Source: an uncultured Spirochaetales bacterium
GTDB lineage: Bacteria > Spirochaetota > Spirochaetia > Sphaerochaetales > Sphaerochaetaceae
Assembly (NCBI GenBank): GCA_947306375.1
Contig: CAMZGJ010000028.1
Location: forward strand, 1-10,541
Length of the DNA stretch: 10,541 nt
Reading direction: 5' to 3'
Under the pieces are notes generated by a model. It was not told the DNA's origin. It saw only the letters and a program-made list of their open reading frames with translations, and searched no databases. Of this stretch, positions 1 to 6,748 are shown one piece after another (within the stretch, counting starts at the first letter, position 1; the number at the start of each line of letters is the position of its first letter). The translations under genes were made by a program, and so were the position numbers.

Positions 1-32
1 ATTGCGAAAATGATGTCATTTTACTTAAAATA

Positions 33-63
33 TTGCACTATTTTCCAATTTGTATGTTATACT
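33..63 (+). promoter_or_regulatory. candidate promoter of the AAA ATPase gene
   Basis: TTGCAC (33-38) and TATACT (58-63) form a sigma70-like pair with a long 19-base spacer. TG at 55-56 one base before the -10 makes it an extended -10, which can tolerate a weak or badly spaced -35. It lies in A/T-rich DNA about 30 bases before the ATG at 92. It is seen by eye only. Confidence 0.45.
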
Positions 64-72
64 TACTACAGG

Positions 73-91
73 AACTCCTTGGGAGGTTAGT
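73..91 (+). promoter_or_regulatory. Shine-Dalgarno of the ATPase gene inside a small hairpin
   Basis: GGGAGG (81-86) lies 5 bases before ATG 92 and decides this start over the upstream in-frame ATG at 50. CTCC (75-78) can pair with GGAG (82-85) across a 3-base loop, and AA (73-74) with TT (87-88) past a bulged G, so the ribosome site could be partly masked in the mRNA. The stem is short; masking is inference. Confidence 0.5.
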
Positions 92-1405
92 ATGTACCGT
101 AAAGTATTTGAATATCTGAACCAGTGGAAAAACAATGAATATCGCAAACCGCTTATCATTCAGGGTGCAAGGCAGGTGGGAAAGACTTACGCCGTTCTGA
201 AGTTCGGGAAAGAAAACTACGACAACGTTGCATATTTCAATTTTCAGACAAAGGACAGCCTCTCTTTGACTTTTTCGGAAAACATAAGCCCCTCTTATCT
301 GATACCTGTTCTTTCTCATATCAGCGGTCAGACAATCACAAAGGGTCGCACTCTCATTGTGTTTGACGAAATCCAGCTTTGTGAAAGAGCTTTGACCTCT
401 CTGAAGTATTTTTGTGAGGAAGCACCGGAGTATCATGTAATTGCAGCGGGAAGTTTGCTTGGAGTTGCGGTCAACCGTACTAAAAATGCTTTCCCTGTCG
501 GCAAGGTTGACAGATATACAATGTCCCCGATGGATATGGAGGAGTTCCTTCTTGCCATGGGAGAAGAGGATCTTGTGTCCCGTATTCACGATTGTTTTGA
601 TACAAACTCGGCATTGCCTTACGCATTACATCAGGATGCAAACACGCTTTACCGTCAGTATCTGGCAATAGGAGGCATGCCTGAAGCTGTTGCACGTTAC
701 GTCGATACAAAGGATTTTTTACAGGTTCAGCACATTCTTGAAACGATTAATATGGATTATCTTGATGACATGAGCAAGTATCAGGGCAATGCAAACGAGA
801 TAAAAAAAACACGTTTGACTTACGGAACTGTTGCCGTGCAGCTTTCCAAGAAAAACACCCGTTTTCAATATAAAATCATTAAGAAAGGTGCCAGAGCCGC
901 TGAATATGAGAACGCCATTGAATGGCTTGTTTCTGCTGATTTGATTCACCGCATCTACCGTGCGGAGCAGATTATGAAGCCTCTTGAAAACTACAGGGAC
1001 ATTGATGACTTTAAAATCTATCTCTCTGATATGGGACTTCTTACTTCACAGAAGGGTATTCTTCCGAATGATATCTTTTTCATGGAAGATGAGCTTACCG
1101 ACTTCAAGGGTGGTATGACAGAAAACTATGTCTGCACACAGCTTGTCCGGGCGGGATTTAAACTTCACTTCTGGAGAAATGCCAAGGGAACCAAAGAGGT
1201 GGATTTTATCATAGTGCAAAACGGCAAACTCATACCTGTTGAAGTAAAAAGCGGGGAACATACCAAATCTGAAAGTCTGGATGAATATATCCGTTTGTTC
1301 AATCCGCAATACTCAATCCGGATTTCTGAGAAAAACTTCGGTTTTGAAAACAATATTAAATCCGTTCCATTATATGCGGTATTCTGCCTGACATCCGGTA
1401 TCTGA
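92..1405 (+). CDS. AAA family ATPase with C-terminal DUF4143-type domain
   Basis: Predicted 437-residue cytoplasmic P-loop ATPase of the widespread bacterial/archaeal AAA_14 plus DUF4143 family, whose cellular role is not established. The Walker A motif GARQVGKT is at 25-32, Walker B LIVFDE at 88-93 and a sensor-1-like AAGSLLG at 118-124. The C-terminal part has a PD-(D/E)xK nuclease-like pattern: E369, D371 in KEVDF, then E384 and K386 in VEVKS. Length is normal for the family and the frame is intact. The start at 92 is chosen for its GGGAGG site; 14 extra residues from ATG 50 look non-native. The DNA is richer in A+T than its neighbours (21 of 60 G/C at 721-780 against 31 of 60 at 3541-3600 in aspS), as expected of a mobile accessory gene. 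It seems to be transcribed alone. No partner antitoxin or defence gene is visible next to it. Confidence 0.9.
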   Translation: MYRKVFEYLNQWKNNEYRKPLIIQGARQVGKTYAVLKFGKENYDNVAYFNFQTKDSLSLTFSENISPSYLIPVLSHISGQTITKGRTLIVFDEIQLCERALTSLKYFCEEAPEYHVIAAGSLLGVAVNRTKNAFPVGKVDRYTMSPMDMEEFLLAMGEEDLVSRIHDCFDTNSALPYALHQDANTLYRQYLAIGGMPEAVARYVDTKDFLQVQHILETINMDYLDDMSKYQGNANEIKKTRLTYGTVAVQLSKKNTRFQYKIIKKGARAAEYENAIEWLVSADLIHRIYRAEQIMKPLENYRDIDDFKIYLSDMGLLTSQKGILPNDIFFMEDELTDFKGGMTENYVCTQLVRAGFKLHFWRNAKGTKEVDFIIVQNGKLIPVEVKSGEHTKSESLDEYIRLFNPQYSIRISEKNFGFENNIKSVPLYAVFCLTSGI

Positions 1406-1450
1406 AACCGGGGCACGGGGAGTGGGGCATTCTATGAAGCTTTCCCGAAG

Positions 1451-1479
1451 TTGAACAGCACCCTCTGAGTTGTTAGAAT
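1451..1479 (+). promoter_or_regulatory. strong candidate promoter of rsmI, predicted leaderless
   Basis: TTGAAC (1451-1456), a 17-base spacer and TAGAAT (1474-1479), with TG at 1471-1472 giving an extended -10. Only 7 bases separate the -10 from ATG 1487, so transcription would begin at or next to the start codon. No usable Shine-Dalgarno exists; AAGG at 1482-1485 is one base from the ATG. Confidence 0.7.
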
Positions 1480-1486
1480 TCAAGGC

Positions 1487-2194
1487 ATGGGAACATTGTT
1501 TGTTGTTGCTACACCTATTGGAAATCTTGATGATATGACTCTCAGGGGGATAAAAACCCTCAAAGAGGCGCAGGTGGTGGCCTGTGAGGATACCAGGCAC
1601 ACGCTGAATCTGCTCAACCACCTGGGAATAACGGGTAAGCGCATGATTGCCTGCCATGCACGCAATGAGGCTGCTTCTGCCCAGGGGATTGTTAAGCTTC
1701 TGGAGGAGGGCCTGGATGTTGCTTACTGCTCGGATGCGGGAACACCCGGGGTGAGTGACCCCGGAAGCAGGCTGGTCAATGTTGTAAGAGAAGCGGGTTT
1801 TCCCGTAGTTCCCATTCCCGGGGCAAGCGCATCCGTAACACTGATAAGCGTAAGCGGGCTTGCTGGAAAGACCTTTACCTTTGAGGGCTTTCTGAGTCCC
1901 AAGTCGGGAAGAAGGAAGAAGAGGCTGGAGGAACTTCTCTCCAGGGATGAAGCCTTCATTGTGTATGAGTCTCCGTTCAGAATAAGAAAGACACTTGAAG
2001 AGATTAAGAATCTTGCTCCGCAGAGGCGCATGGTGTTGGGCCGGGAGATGACAAAGACCTTTGAGGAGTTTGTCTGCGGAACAGCGCAGGAAGTTCTGGA
2101 AAAACTGAAGGTGGACAAGGGCGAGTTTGCACTCTGCATTCTGCCTTCTGCAAATGCACAGGGAGAAGAAGAGGAAGAGGATAATGCTGACTGA
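1487..2194 (+). CDS. rsmI: 16S rRNA (cytidine-1402-2'-O)-methyltransferase RsmI
   Basis: RsmI uses S-adenosylmethionine to 2'-O-methylate C1402 in the decoding centre of 16S rRNA. The 235-residue product has the tetrapyrrole-methylase fold signature of the family: ATPIGNLDD (8-16), CEDTRHT (33-39), SDAGTPGVSDPG (82-93), PGASA (111-115), the FEGFL region and the YESPFRI motif. Typical members are about 270-290 residues; this one lacks the small C-terminal helical domain and instead ends in an acidic run (EEEEED), seemingly natural because the frame is intact. The 3' end overlaps the next methyltransferase gene by 11 bases, so the two are co-transcribed and probably translationally coupled. ATG 1487 is the only reasonable start because the conserved N-terminal motif begins right after it; it has no Shine-Dalgarno and sits 7 bases after a -10 element. 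Confidence 0.95.
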   Translation: MGTLFVVATPIGNLDDMTLRGIKTLKEAQVVACEDTRHTLNLLNHLGITGKRMIACHARNEAASAQGIVKLLEEGLDVAYCSDAGTPGVSDPGSRLVNVVREAGFPVVPIPGASASVTLISVSGLAGKTFTFEGFLSPKSGRRKKRLEELLSRDEAFIVYESPFRIRKTLEEIKNLAPQRRMVLGREMTKTFEEFVCGTAQEVLEKLKVDKGEFALCILPSANAQGEEEEEDNAD

Positions 2195-2945
2195 GAAGAA
2201 GCTCCTTTCCCTGAAGGAACGTACCCGCTGGAGAAAAATCTCCATGATTCTGTCCCAGAACGCAAGGGACCTGAAATTGGGCAAAAACGTTGACTGGACA
2301 TATCTGAATTCAATTATTCCTCTGGCCGGACTGGAAAAAGTGGACGCGGAGAAGGCGGCAGAGGACCCCAAACATGTAATGTTCATCCTGGAGGATTATG
2401 CCAATGCGCTGCTGTGCCGGCTGGGCGCGGAGCCCAGTGACTGGGACTTTACTGACAGTGACGGAGAGCTTGATGTTTCAAAACGCCTTATTCAGGACAA
2501 GGTGCTTGTTCTGGACAGGATAAGAAGCCCTTTCAATGTGGGCTCAATTTTCAGAAGTGCGGACAGTTTCGGGATTAAGAAGATAATCCTGGTGGAGGGG
2601 ACGGCAAGTCCGGAACATCCAAGGGCCAGAAGGACTTCCAGAGGCTGCATAGACACTGTGCAGTGGGAGTTTATGAGTGAAAAAGATACGGTTGAGTACC
2701 TTGAATCATGCAAAACGGATGTAATGGCGCTGGAACTGGGAGGACAGGACGTGAATGTTTACGAGTATCGCCCGCAAGGGGCGGCTGTGCTGGGAAGCGA
2801 GGAGTTTGGGATAAGTCCGGCAATTTTGGCGTGTTGCACAAGCAGGGTGAGCATTCCCATGGCGGGAACAAAGGGCTCTCTGAACGTTTCCGTGGCGGCC
2901 GGGATATTCCTTCAGGCGTGGTTCTCACACGGCGCAAAAGTATAA
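2184..2945 (+). CDS. TrmH/SpoU-family (SPOUT) RNA 2'-O-methyltransferase
   Basis: Predicted SAM-dependent ribose methyltransferase acting on rRNA or tRNA, 253 residues. The C-terminal SPOUT domain (about 107-253) has all three family motifs: motif 1 with N118, G120 and R124 (SPFNVGSIFRSA), motif 2 GSEEFGIS (204-211), and motif 3 IPMAGTKGSLNVSVAAG including N234 and S236. These make the trefoil-knot SAM pocket, so it should be active. The N-terminal about 105 residues are helical, rich in charged residues, and do not look like the L30e-like RNA-binding domain of RlmB/TrmH-like enzymes, so the RNA target cannot be named. The start at 2184 lies inside rsmI and follows a purine-rich GAGGAAGAGG site (2171-2180); upstream in-frame ATGs fall deeper inside rsmI and add non-conserved sequence. 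Pairing with rsmI suggests ribosomal RNA modification. Confidence 0.88.
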   Translation: MLTEKKLLSLKERTRWRKISMILSQNARDLKLGKNVDWTYLNSIIPLAGLEKVDAEKAAEDPKHVMFILEDYANALLCRLGAEPSDWDFTDSDGELDVSKRLIQDKVLVLDRIRSPFNVGSIFRSADSFGIKKIILVEGTASPEHPRARRTSRGCIDTVQWEFMSEKDTVEYLESCKTDVMALELGGQDVNVYEYRPQGAAVLGSEEFGISPAILACCTSRVSIPMAGTKGSLNVSVAAGIFLQAWFSHGAKV

Positions 2946-2950
2946 AAGAC

Positions 2951-2979
2951 TTGTATTCAGACACGTGAAACATTAATAT
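2951..2979 (+). promoter_or_regulatory. candidate promoter of aspS
   Basis: TTGTAT (2951-2956), 17-base spacer, TAATAT (2974-2979) in the 58-base A/T-rich gap between the methyltransferase and aspS. Each box matches consensus at four of six positions, including the key ones. A leader of about 17-20 bases would carry the AAGGAG site at 2989-2994, 9 bases before ATG 3004. Read-through from rsmI is also possible. Confidence 0.5.
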
Positions 2980-3003
2980 TTTCAAATCAAGGAGTGGTTT
3001 TCT

Positions 3004-4344
3004 ATGGAAAGGACTTACATTGGAAAAATTAAGGAAAATCTTGAGAAGGAAGTGGAGCTTTCCGGATTTGTAGATACATTCAGAAATACCAGCGCAATGG
3101 CCTTTATTGTGCTTAAGGATATTACCGGCAAGGTCCAGCTGACCATTGAGAAGGAAAAGCATCCCGAGATGCAGGATGCTCTGGCCGTGCTTACACCGGA
3201 TTCCGTAATTACCGTCACGGGTGTTGCCCATGAGAGTGAATACGTGAAGATGGGCGGCGTTGAGGTGTTTCCGGATACAATCAAGGTTGAGTCCGTTGCA
3301 GAGGCCCTGCCCATAGCCAGGGAGTACATTCCCGCCACAAAGAAGCACCAGGCTGTTGAGAAGAGTGCGGTTGACCAGAGGATTGACTACAGGTGGATTG
3401 ACCTGAGAACAGACAAAAATCAGCTCATGTTCAAGGTTCAGACCCTGATGGTTAAGTGTTTCAGAGAATTCCTTCTTGAGAGGAACTTCATGGAAATCCA
3501 CACTCCCAAGCTTATTGCCGCCGCAAGCGAGAGCGGTTCCGATGTTTTTGAGGTCAAGTACTTTGACCGCAGCGCATACCTTGCACAGAGCCCCCAGTTC
3601 TACAAACAGATGGCCATGGCCGCAGGCTTTGAGCGCATATTTGAGACAGGTCCCGTTTTCAGGGCCGAGAAGTCCTTCACAAGCAAGCATTCAACGGAGT
3701 TCTCCGGTTTTGACCTTGAATTCAGCTACATCAAGGACCACTTTGATGTTATGAACATGGAAGCCGAACTTCTTACATACATGCTGGGCAAGGTTAAGGA
3801 ACAGTACGGAGACAAGATTGTTGAGCTGTACGGACCGGAGCTTGAGGTTGTGGTTCCCACACTGCCGTTCCCGGTCATCAGACTTGAGGATCTGTATAAT
3901 GAACTTGAGAAGTGCTACAACTACACCGTTCCCGATTCGGAGAAGGGAGACCTTACCACGGAAGCAGAGAGACTGAGCTACCGCTGGGTCAAGGAGCACT
4001 ACAATCATGAGTTCCTGTTTATTATAGACTACAGTGCGGACAAGCGCGCATTCTACCACATGCGCGATGAGCGCGGAGTGCCCAAGGGCTACGACCTCAT
4101 CTGGCGCGGAGTTGAGATTACAACAGGTGCACAGAGAGAGCACAGATATGAGGTTCTCAAGAAGCAGGCTGAAGAGAAGGGTCTTGCGGAAGACGTGAAG
4201 TTCTATCTGGACTTCTTCAGATACGGATGTCCTCCGCACGGCGGATTCGGTCTGGGTATAGACAGAATGACCATGCTCTTCTTCAATGCCCACATCAATG
4301 AGGCAGAATTCCTCTTCAGGAGCCCCAAGCGCCTTACACCGTAA
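3004..4344 (+). CDS. aspS: aspartyl-tRNA synthetase, archaeal/AspRS2 type
   Basis: Class IIb synthetase that charges tRNA(Asp), and in non-discriminating forms also tRNA(Asn) with Asp. At 446 residues it has the compact archaeal-type build: OB-fold anticodon domain (about 1-110), then the catalytic core, without the roughly 150-residue GAD insertion of typical bacterial AspRS (about 590 residues). Motif 1 lies near 155-168 (ERNFMEIHTPKL), the AspRS-type LAQSPQFYKQM stretch follows, motif 2 starts at F219-R220-A221-E222, and motif 3 is GFGLGIDR (414-421). The C-terminus RSPKRLTP is the archaeal AspRS ending and argues against AsnRS. AAGGAG at 2989-2994 supports ATG 3004. The OB-fold position that is Trp in discriminating or His in non-discriminating archaeal enzymes appears to be Asp24, so tRNA specificity cannot be read off. 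No gatCAB or asnS is visible in the window. Confidence 0.94.
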   Translation: MERTYIGKIKENLEKEVELSGFVDTFRNTSAMAFIVLKDITGKVQLTIEKEKHPEMQDALAVLTPDSVITVTGVAHESEYVKMGGVEVFPDTIKVESVAEALPIAREYIPATKKHQAVEKSAVDQRIDYRWIDLRTDKNQLMFKVQTLMVKCFREFLLERNFMEIHTPKLIAAASESGSDVFEVKYFDRSAYLAQSPQFYKQMAMAAGFERIFETGPVFRAEKSFTSKHSTEFSGFDLEFSYIKDHFDVMNMEAELLTYMLGKVKEQYGDKIVELYGPELEVVVPTLPFPVIRLEDLYNELEKCYNYTVPDSEKGDLTTEAERLSYRWVKEHYNHEFLFIIDYSADKRAFYHMRDERGVPKGYDLIWRGVEITTGAQREHRYEVLKKQAEEKGLAEDVKFYLDFFRYGCPPHGGFGLGIDRMTMLFFNAHINEAEFLFRSPKRLTP

Positions 4345-4345
4345 A

Positions 4346-6229
4346 ATGAATTACCGTGAACTTACAGCCTCTCAGGTACGTTTCTCTTATGACTTGGAGA
4401 GGGTCAGCCGTCTGCGAAAGGACTGTAAAAGGTCCGGTGTCATAGGCCAGCCCAGGGCCATGTCCGCCCTGCGCATGGGAATGAGTGTAGGCACCAAGGG
4501 TTACAACATCTACATAAGCGGAGAGGACGGTACCGGACGCCACAGTGCGGTCAAAACCATAGCACAGACGCTTGAATTTAAGAAAACCGATGTTGTCAGT
4601 GCTTTTAATTTTCACAATCCCGAGGCACCTCTGGTCTTTTCCCTGCCTTCACCCCAGGGAAGGGACCTTGTTGAGTATATGGATAAGGAATATGCAAATC
4701 CGGATGCCGTGTTTGCCTCTGATTCTCCTGATGTAAGAGCATATCTTGCCTGTGTGCGCAAGGCTCTCAAAAGCGGAGATAACTGTTCCTCCCACTTCAA
4801 GGTCAGACTTTTGAAAGACGGTTCTCAAGAGGAAACGGTTCCCGTCATCTCTGACCTGAGCCCGTCCGCAGCCGGAATGTTCGGAACTGTTTCCGGAAGT
4901 CCTGATAATTACCATCTGAACATGGTTGCAGGTTCTGCTCTCAATGCATGCGGCGGCTTTCTTGTTGTGAATATGAACCAGGTTCTCAACCAGAACGGAC
5001 TTTGGGAGGCCTTAAAGCTGTTTGCGGAAAGCTCCTCATTCAGACTCACCGTTGAGGGGGACAGGAAAGAAGGTTCCGTAAGACCTGCGGTTTCAAACCT
5101 TGCCGTTAAGATAATCCTCATTGGTTCTGATGCCCTTTATGACAAACTCTGTGAGACGGATGAGCAGTTCCTAAGGCTCTTCAAGGTCTGTGCCGAGTTT
5201 GACTTCTGCATGCCTGCAACGGACGAGAATGTTGGAGGAACCATTGCATACCTGCTTGAAACAGCAGAAAAGGACAATCTTAAAAGCGTGACGGAGGACG
5301 GACTGTGTGAGCTTTTGCGCTGTTCCGGCCGTTATGCCGAGATGCAGGATGAACTTACCACAAAGCTTTCCTTCCTGGGAGATCTTCTCCATGAGGCGAA
5401 CTACTGCGCGGAGACTGTAATTGATGCTCAGGCTGTGAGAAAGGCCCTTGATGAGAGAAGTTTTGCAAACGGTATTACTGAGAGCAGAATAAACAGGGAG
5501 ATTGAGACCGGAGAGATGATAATTTCCCTTGAGGGCAGCAAGACAGGCGTTGTCAACGGTCTTGCGGTCATGGACAGGGGTCTTGTGTCATTCGGAACAC
5601 CGGCTGTTATCTCCGTTTCCGTTGCACCGGGCTCCGAGGGCATTGTGAACATAGAGCATGAAGCAGGGCTTTCCGGAGAAATCCATGACAAGGGACTTCT
5701 GATTCTGGAAGGTTATCTTAGAAAGCAGTACGCACGCAATTTCCCGCTTTCAATATACGCAGGTATATGTTTTGAACAAAGCTACGCCGAAGTTGACGGA
5801 GACAGCGCCTCAAGCTCGGAGCTCTTTGCACTGCTTTCAGCCATAGGAGAGCTCCCCGTGCGCCAGGACATTGCATGCACCGGGTCCGTAAACCAACTTG
5901 GCGTGATCCAGCCCGTGGGCGGAATAAACGAGAAGATTTCCGGTTTCTTTGACATCTGCTCAATGAAGGGCCTTACGGGCCATCAGGGCGTGATAATCCC
6001 GCAGCAGAACATCCGCAGCCTCATACTGCCGGAGCGCGTTGTAAAGGCCGTTGAGGAAAAGAAATTCCACATCTACCCCATATCCACAATAGACCAGGGC
6101 ATGGAAATACTTACCCTGAGGGAGAGCGGAGAGCGCAACGGCAAGGGCGTGTTCCCGCCCGATACCGTAAACAGGATTATTGAGGACCGCCTGCGCAAGC
6201 TCTGCATAATGAGCCAGAGGGATAAATAA
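4346..6229 (+). CDS. Lon-like S16 serine protease with degenerate AAA_32 domain
   Basis: Predicted 627-residue cytoplasmic protease of the AAA_32 plus Lon_C (peptidase S16) family, the group that includes E. coli YcbZ. The N-terminus carries the family signature (VIGQPRAMSALRMG, 32-45). The P-loop is GEDGTGRHS (59-67) with Arg65 where Lys is canonical; the later Walker-B-like strand is GGFLVVNMNQVL (203-214) with Asn209 in place of Asp. The long coiled-coil insertion normally found between these is missing, so it is shorter than the usual 780-820 residues. The protease domain is complete: Ser487 in DGDSAS and Lys530 in GGINEK, 43 residues apart as in E. coli Lon. It starts 1 base after the aspS stop and has no visible Shine-Dalgarno, so translation probably depends on coupling to aspS. 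It may be an ATP-independent or weakly ATP-dependent protease; substrate unknown. Confidence 0.88.
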   Translation: MNYRELTASQVRFSYDLERVSRLRKDCKRSGVIGQPRAMSALRMGMSVGTKGYNIYISGEDGTGRHSAVKTIAQTLEFKKTDVVSAFNFHNPEAPLVFSLPSPQGRDLVEYMDKEYANPDAVFASDSPDVRAYLACVRKALKSGDNCSSHFKVRLLKDGSQEETVPVISDLSPSAAGMFGTVSGSPDNYHLNMVAGSALNACGGFLVVNMNQVLNQNGLWEALKLFAESSSFRLTVEGDRKEGSVRPAVSNLAVKIILIGSDALYDKLCETDEQFLRLFKVCAEFDFCMPATDENVGGTIAYLLETAEKDNLKSVTEDGLCELLRCSGRYAEMQDELTTKLSFLGDLLHEANYCAETVIDAQAVRKALDERSFANGITESRINREIETGEMIISLEGSKTGVVNGLAVMDRGLVSFGTPAVISVSVAPGSEGIVNIEHEAGLSGEIHDKGLLILEGYLRKQYARNFPLSIYAGICFEQSYAEVDGDSASSSELFALLSAIGELPVRQDIACTGSVNQLGVIQPVGGINEKISGFFDICSMKGLTGHQGVIIPQQNIRSLILPERVVKAVEEKKFHIYPISTIDQGMEILTLRESGERNGKGVFPPDTVNRIIEDRLRKLCIMSQRDK

Positions 6230-6742
6230 TTACTTAAGTCTGAGTTTCAGCTGCTCGCTGCTTTCAGGAGTTTCATTGACTGTGCGCTTACGCACCACGT
6301 CGGTTGTCAGAGTGTTTCTGTCAAAGTGGAAGTACTCTATCTTCCCGGCAGTGGCCCGGTAAATGAGCATGTACTGCTTCTGCGGGAAGAAGGAGAGGGC
6401 AAGCACAAGATCACATTTGCGGTCCGTGTTCAGATCCATGAGAGCCTGCTGTTCCTCTTCCGAGAGGTATTCACTGCGGCAGACCAGTGCAAGGGCAATC
6501 TGTCCGTTTTTCCTGTTGTGAACAACAATGTCCGGATTCAGAGCCTTTTTGGACTTTGAGAGCACAGGGCACATGTCCACGTTCAGCTCGGAATGACCTT
6601 CAGGAATGGTTTCTTCCAGCCTTACGGCAAGAGAGTGGGTCAGAGCCAGGCGGTTGCGAGGCCAGTCATAAAGGGATTTGTCTTTCTCTTCAAAGGTTGC
6701 AAGAGCCTGCGTGAACAGGTCAAACGCTCTCAGTTTCCTCAT
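6230..6742 (-). CDS. hypothetical protein, possibly restriction-endonuclease-like fold
   Basis: 170-residue soluble protein I do not recognise by name; no signal peptide or membrane segment. The order helix with conserved-looking Glu (around E43-E44), then NPDIVVHNRKNG (69-80, Asp71) and a hydrophobic strand ALALVCR (83-89) followed by a helix, then DLVLALSFF and YMLIYRA strands, resembles the PD-(D/E)xK core used by DUF-type nuclease-like proteins. The expected E-x-K on the second strand is not there, so it would be inactive as a nuclease; this fold assignment is inference. The stop codon (6230-6232) abuts the stop of the Lon-like gene with no bases between, so the two genes converge with no room for a terminator. 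ATG at 6742 has no Shine-Dalgarno and lies 6 bases from a -10-like box. It is divergent from the Nif3-family gene and may share its control. Confidence 0.72.
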   Translation of the reverse strand: MRKLRAFDLFTQALATFEEKDKSLYDWPRNRLALTHSLAVRLEETIPEGHSELNVDMCPVLSKSKKALNPDIVVHNRKNGQIALALVCRSEYLSEEEQQALMDLNTDRKCDLVLALSFFPQKQYMLIYRATAGKIEYFHFDRNTLTTDVVRKRTVNETPESSEQLKLRLK

Positions 6743-6748
6743 GGGTAA

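Noticed and set aside
1-49. Tail of an upstream gene at the left edge
   Set aside because: Two frames are open for a few codons but the sequence is very A/T-rich with promoter-like boxes and no recognisable protein end; cannot be supported.
1370-2386. 338-codon open frame on the minus strand across rsmI and the methyltransferase
   Set aside because: It is antisense to two well-supported genes, contains low-complexity Ser/Leu/Cys-rich sequence with no recognisable motif, and exists only because the plus-strand frames lack the matching codons.
2967-2983. A/T-rich near-palindrome before aspS as operator or T-box-like element
   Set aside because: The outer four pairs match but the centre does not, the leader is far too short for a T-box, and it overlaps the -10; probably just promoter composition.
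2671-3690. 339-codon open frame on the minus strand across the methyltransferase/aspS boundary
   Set aside because: Antisense to strongly conserved coding sequence including AspRS motif 1 and spanning a real promoter gap; no domain seen.
4286-4345. Earlier in-frame start for the Lon-like protein inside aspS
   Set aside because: It would add 20 Ser/Arg-rich residues encoded by the conserved AspRS C-terminus; the family signature begins just after the ATG at 4346.
4600-4900. Frameshift or internal deletion in the Lon-like gene explaining the missing coiled coil
   Set aside because: The reading frame is continuous from 4346 to 6229 and both sides keep family motifs, so the shorter form appears natural rather than broken.
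6229-6252. Intrinsic terminator between the Lon-like gene and the small minus-strand gene
   Set aside because: Only ACTTAAGT (6232-6239) and a 4-base stem CTGA/TCAG (6240-6250) are there, with no G/C-rich stem or T run.
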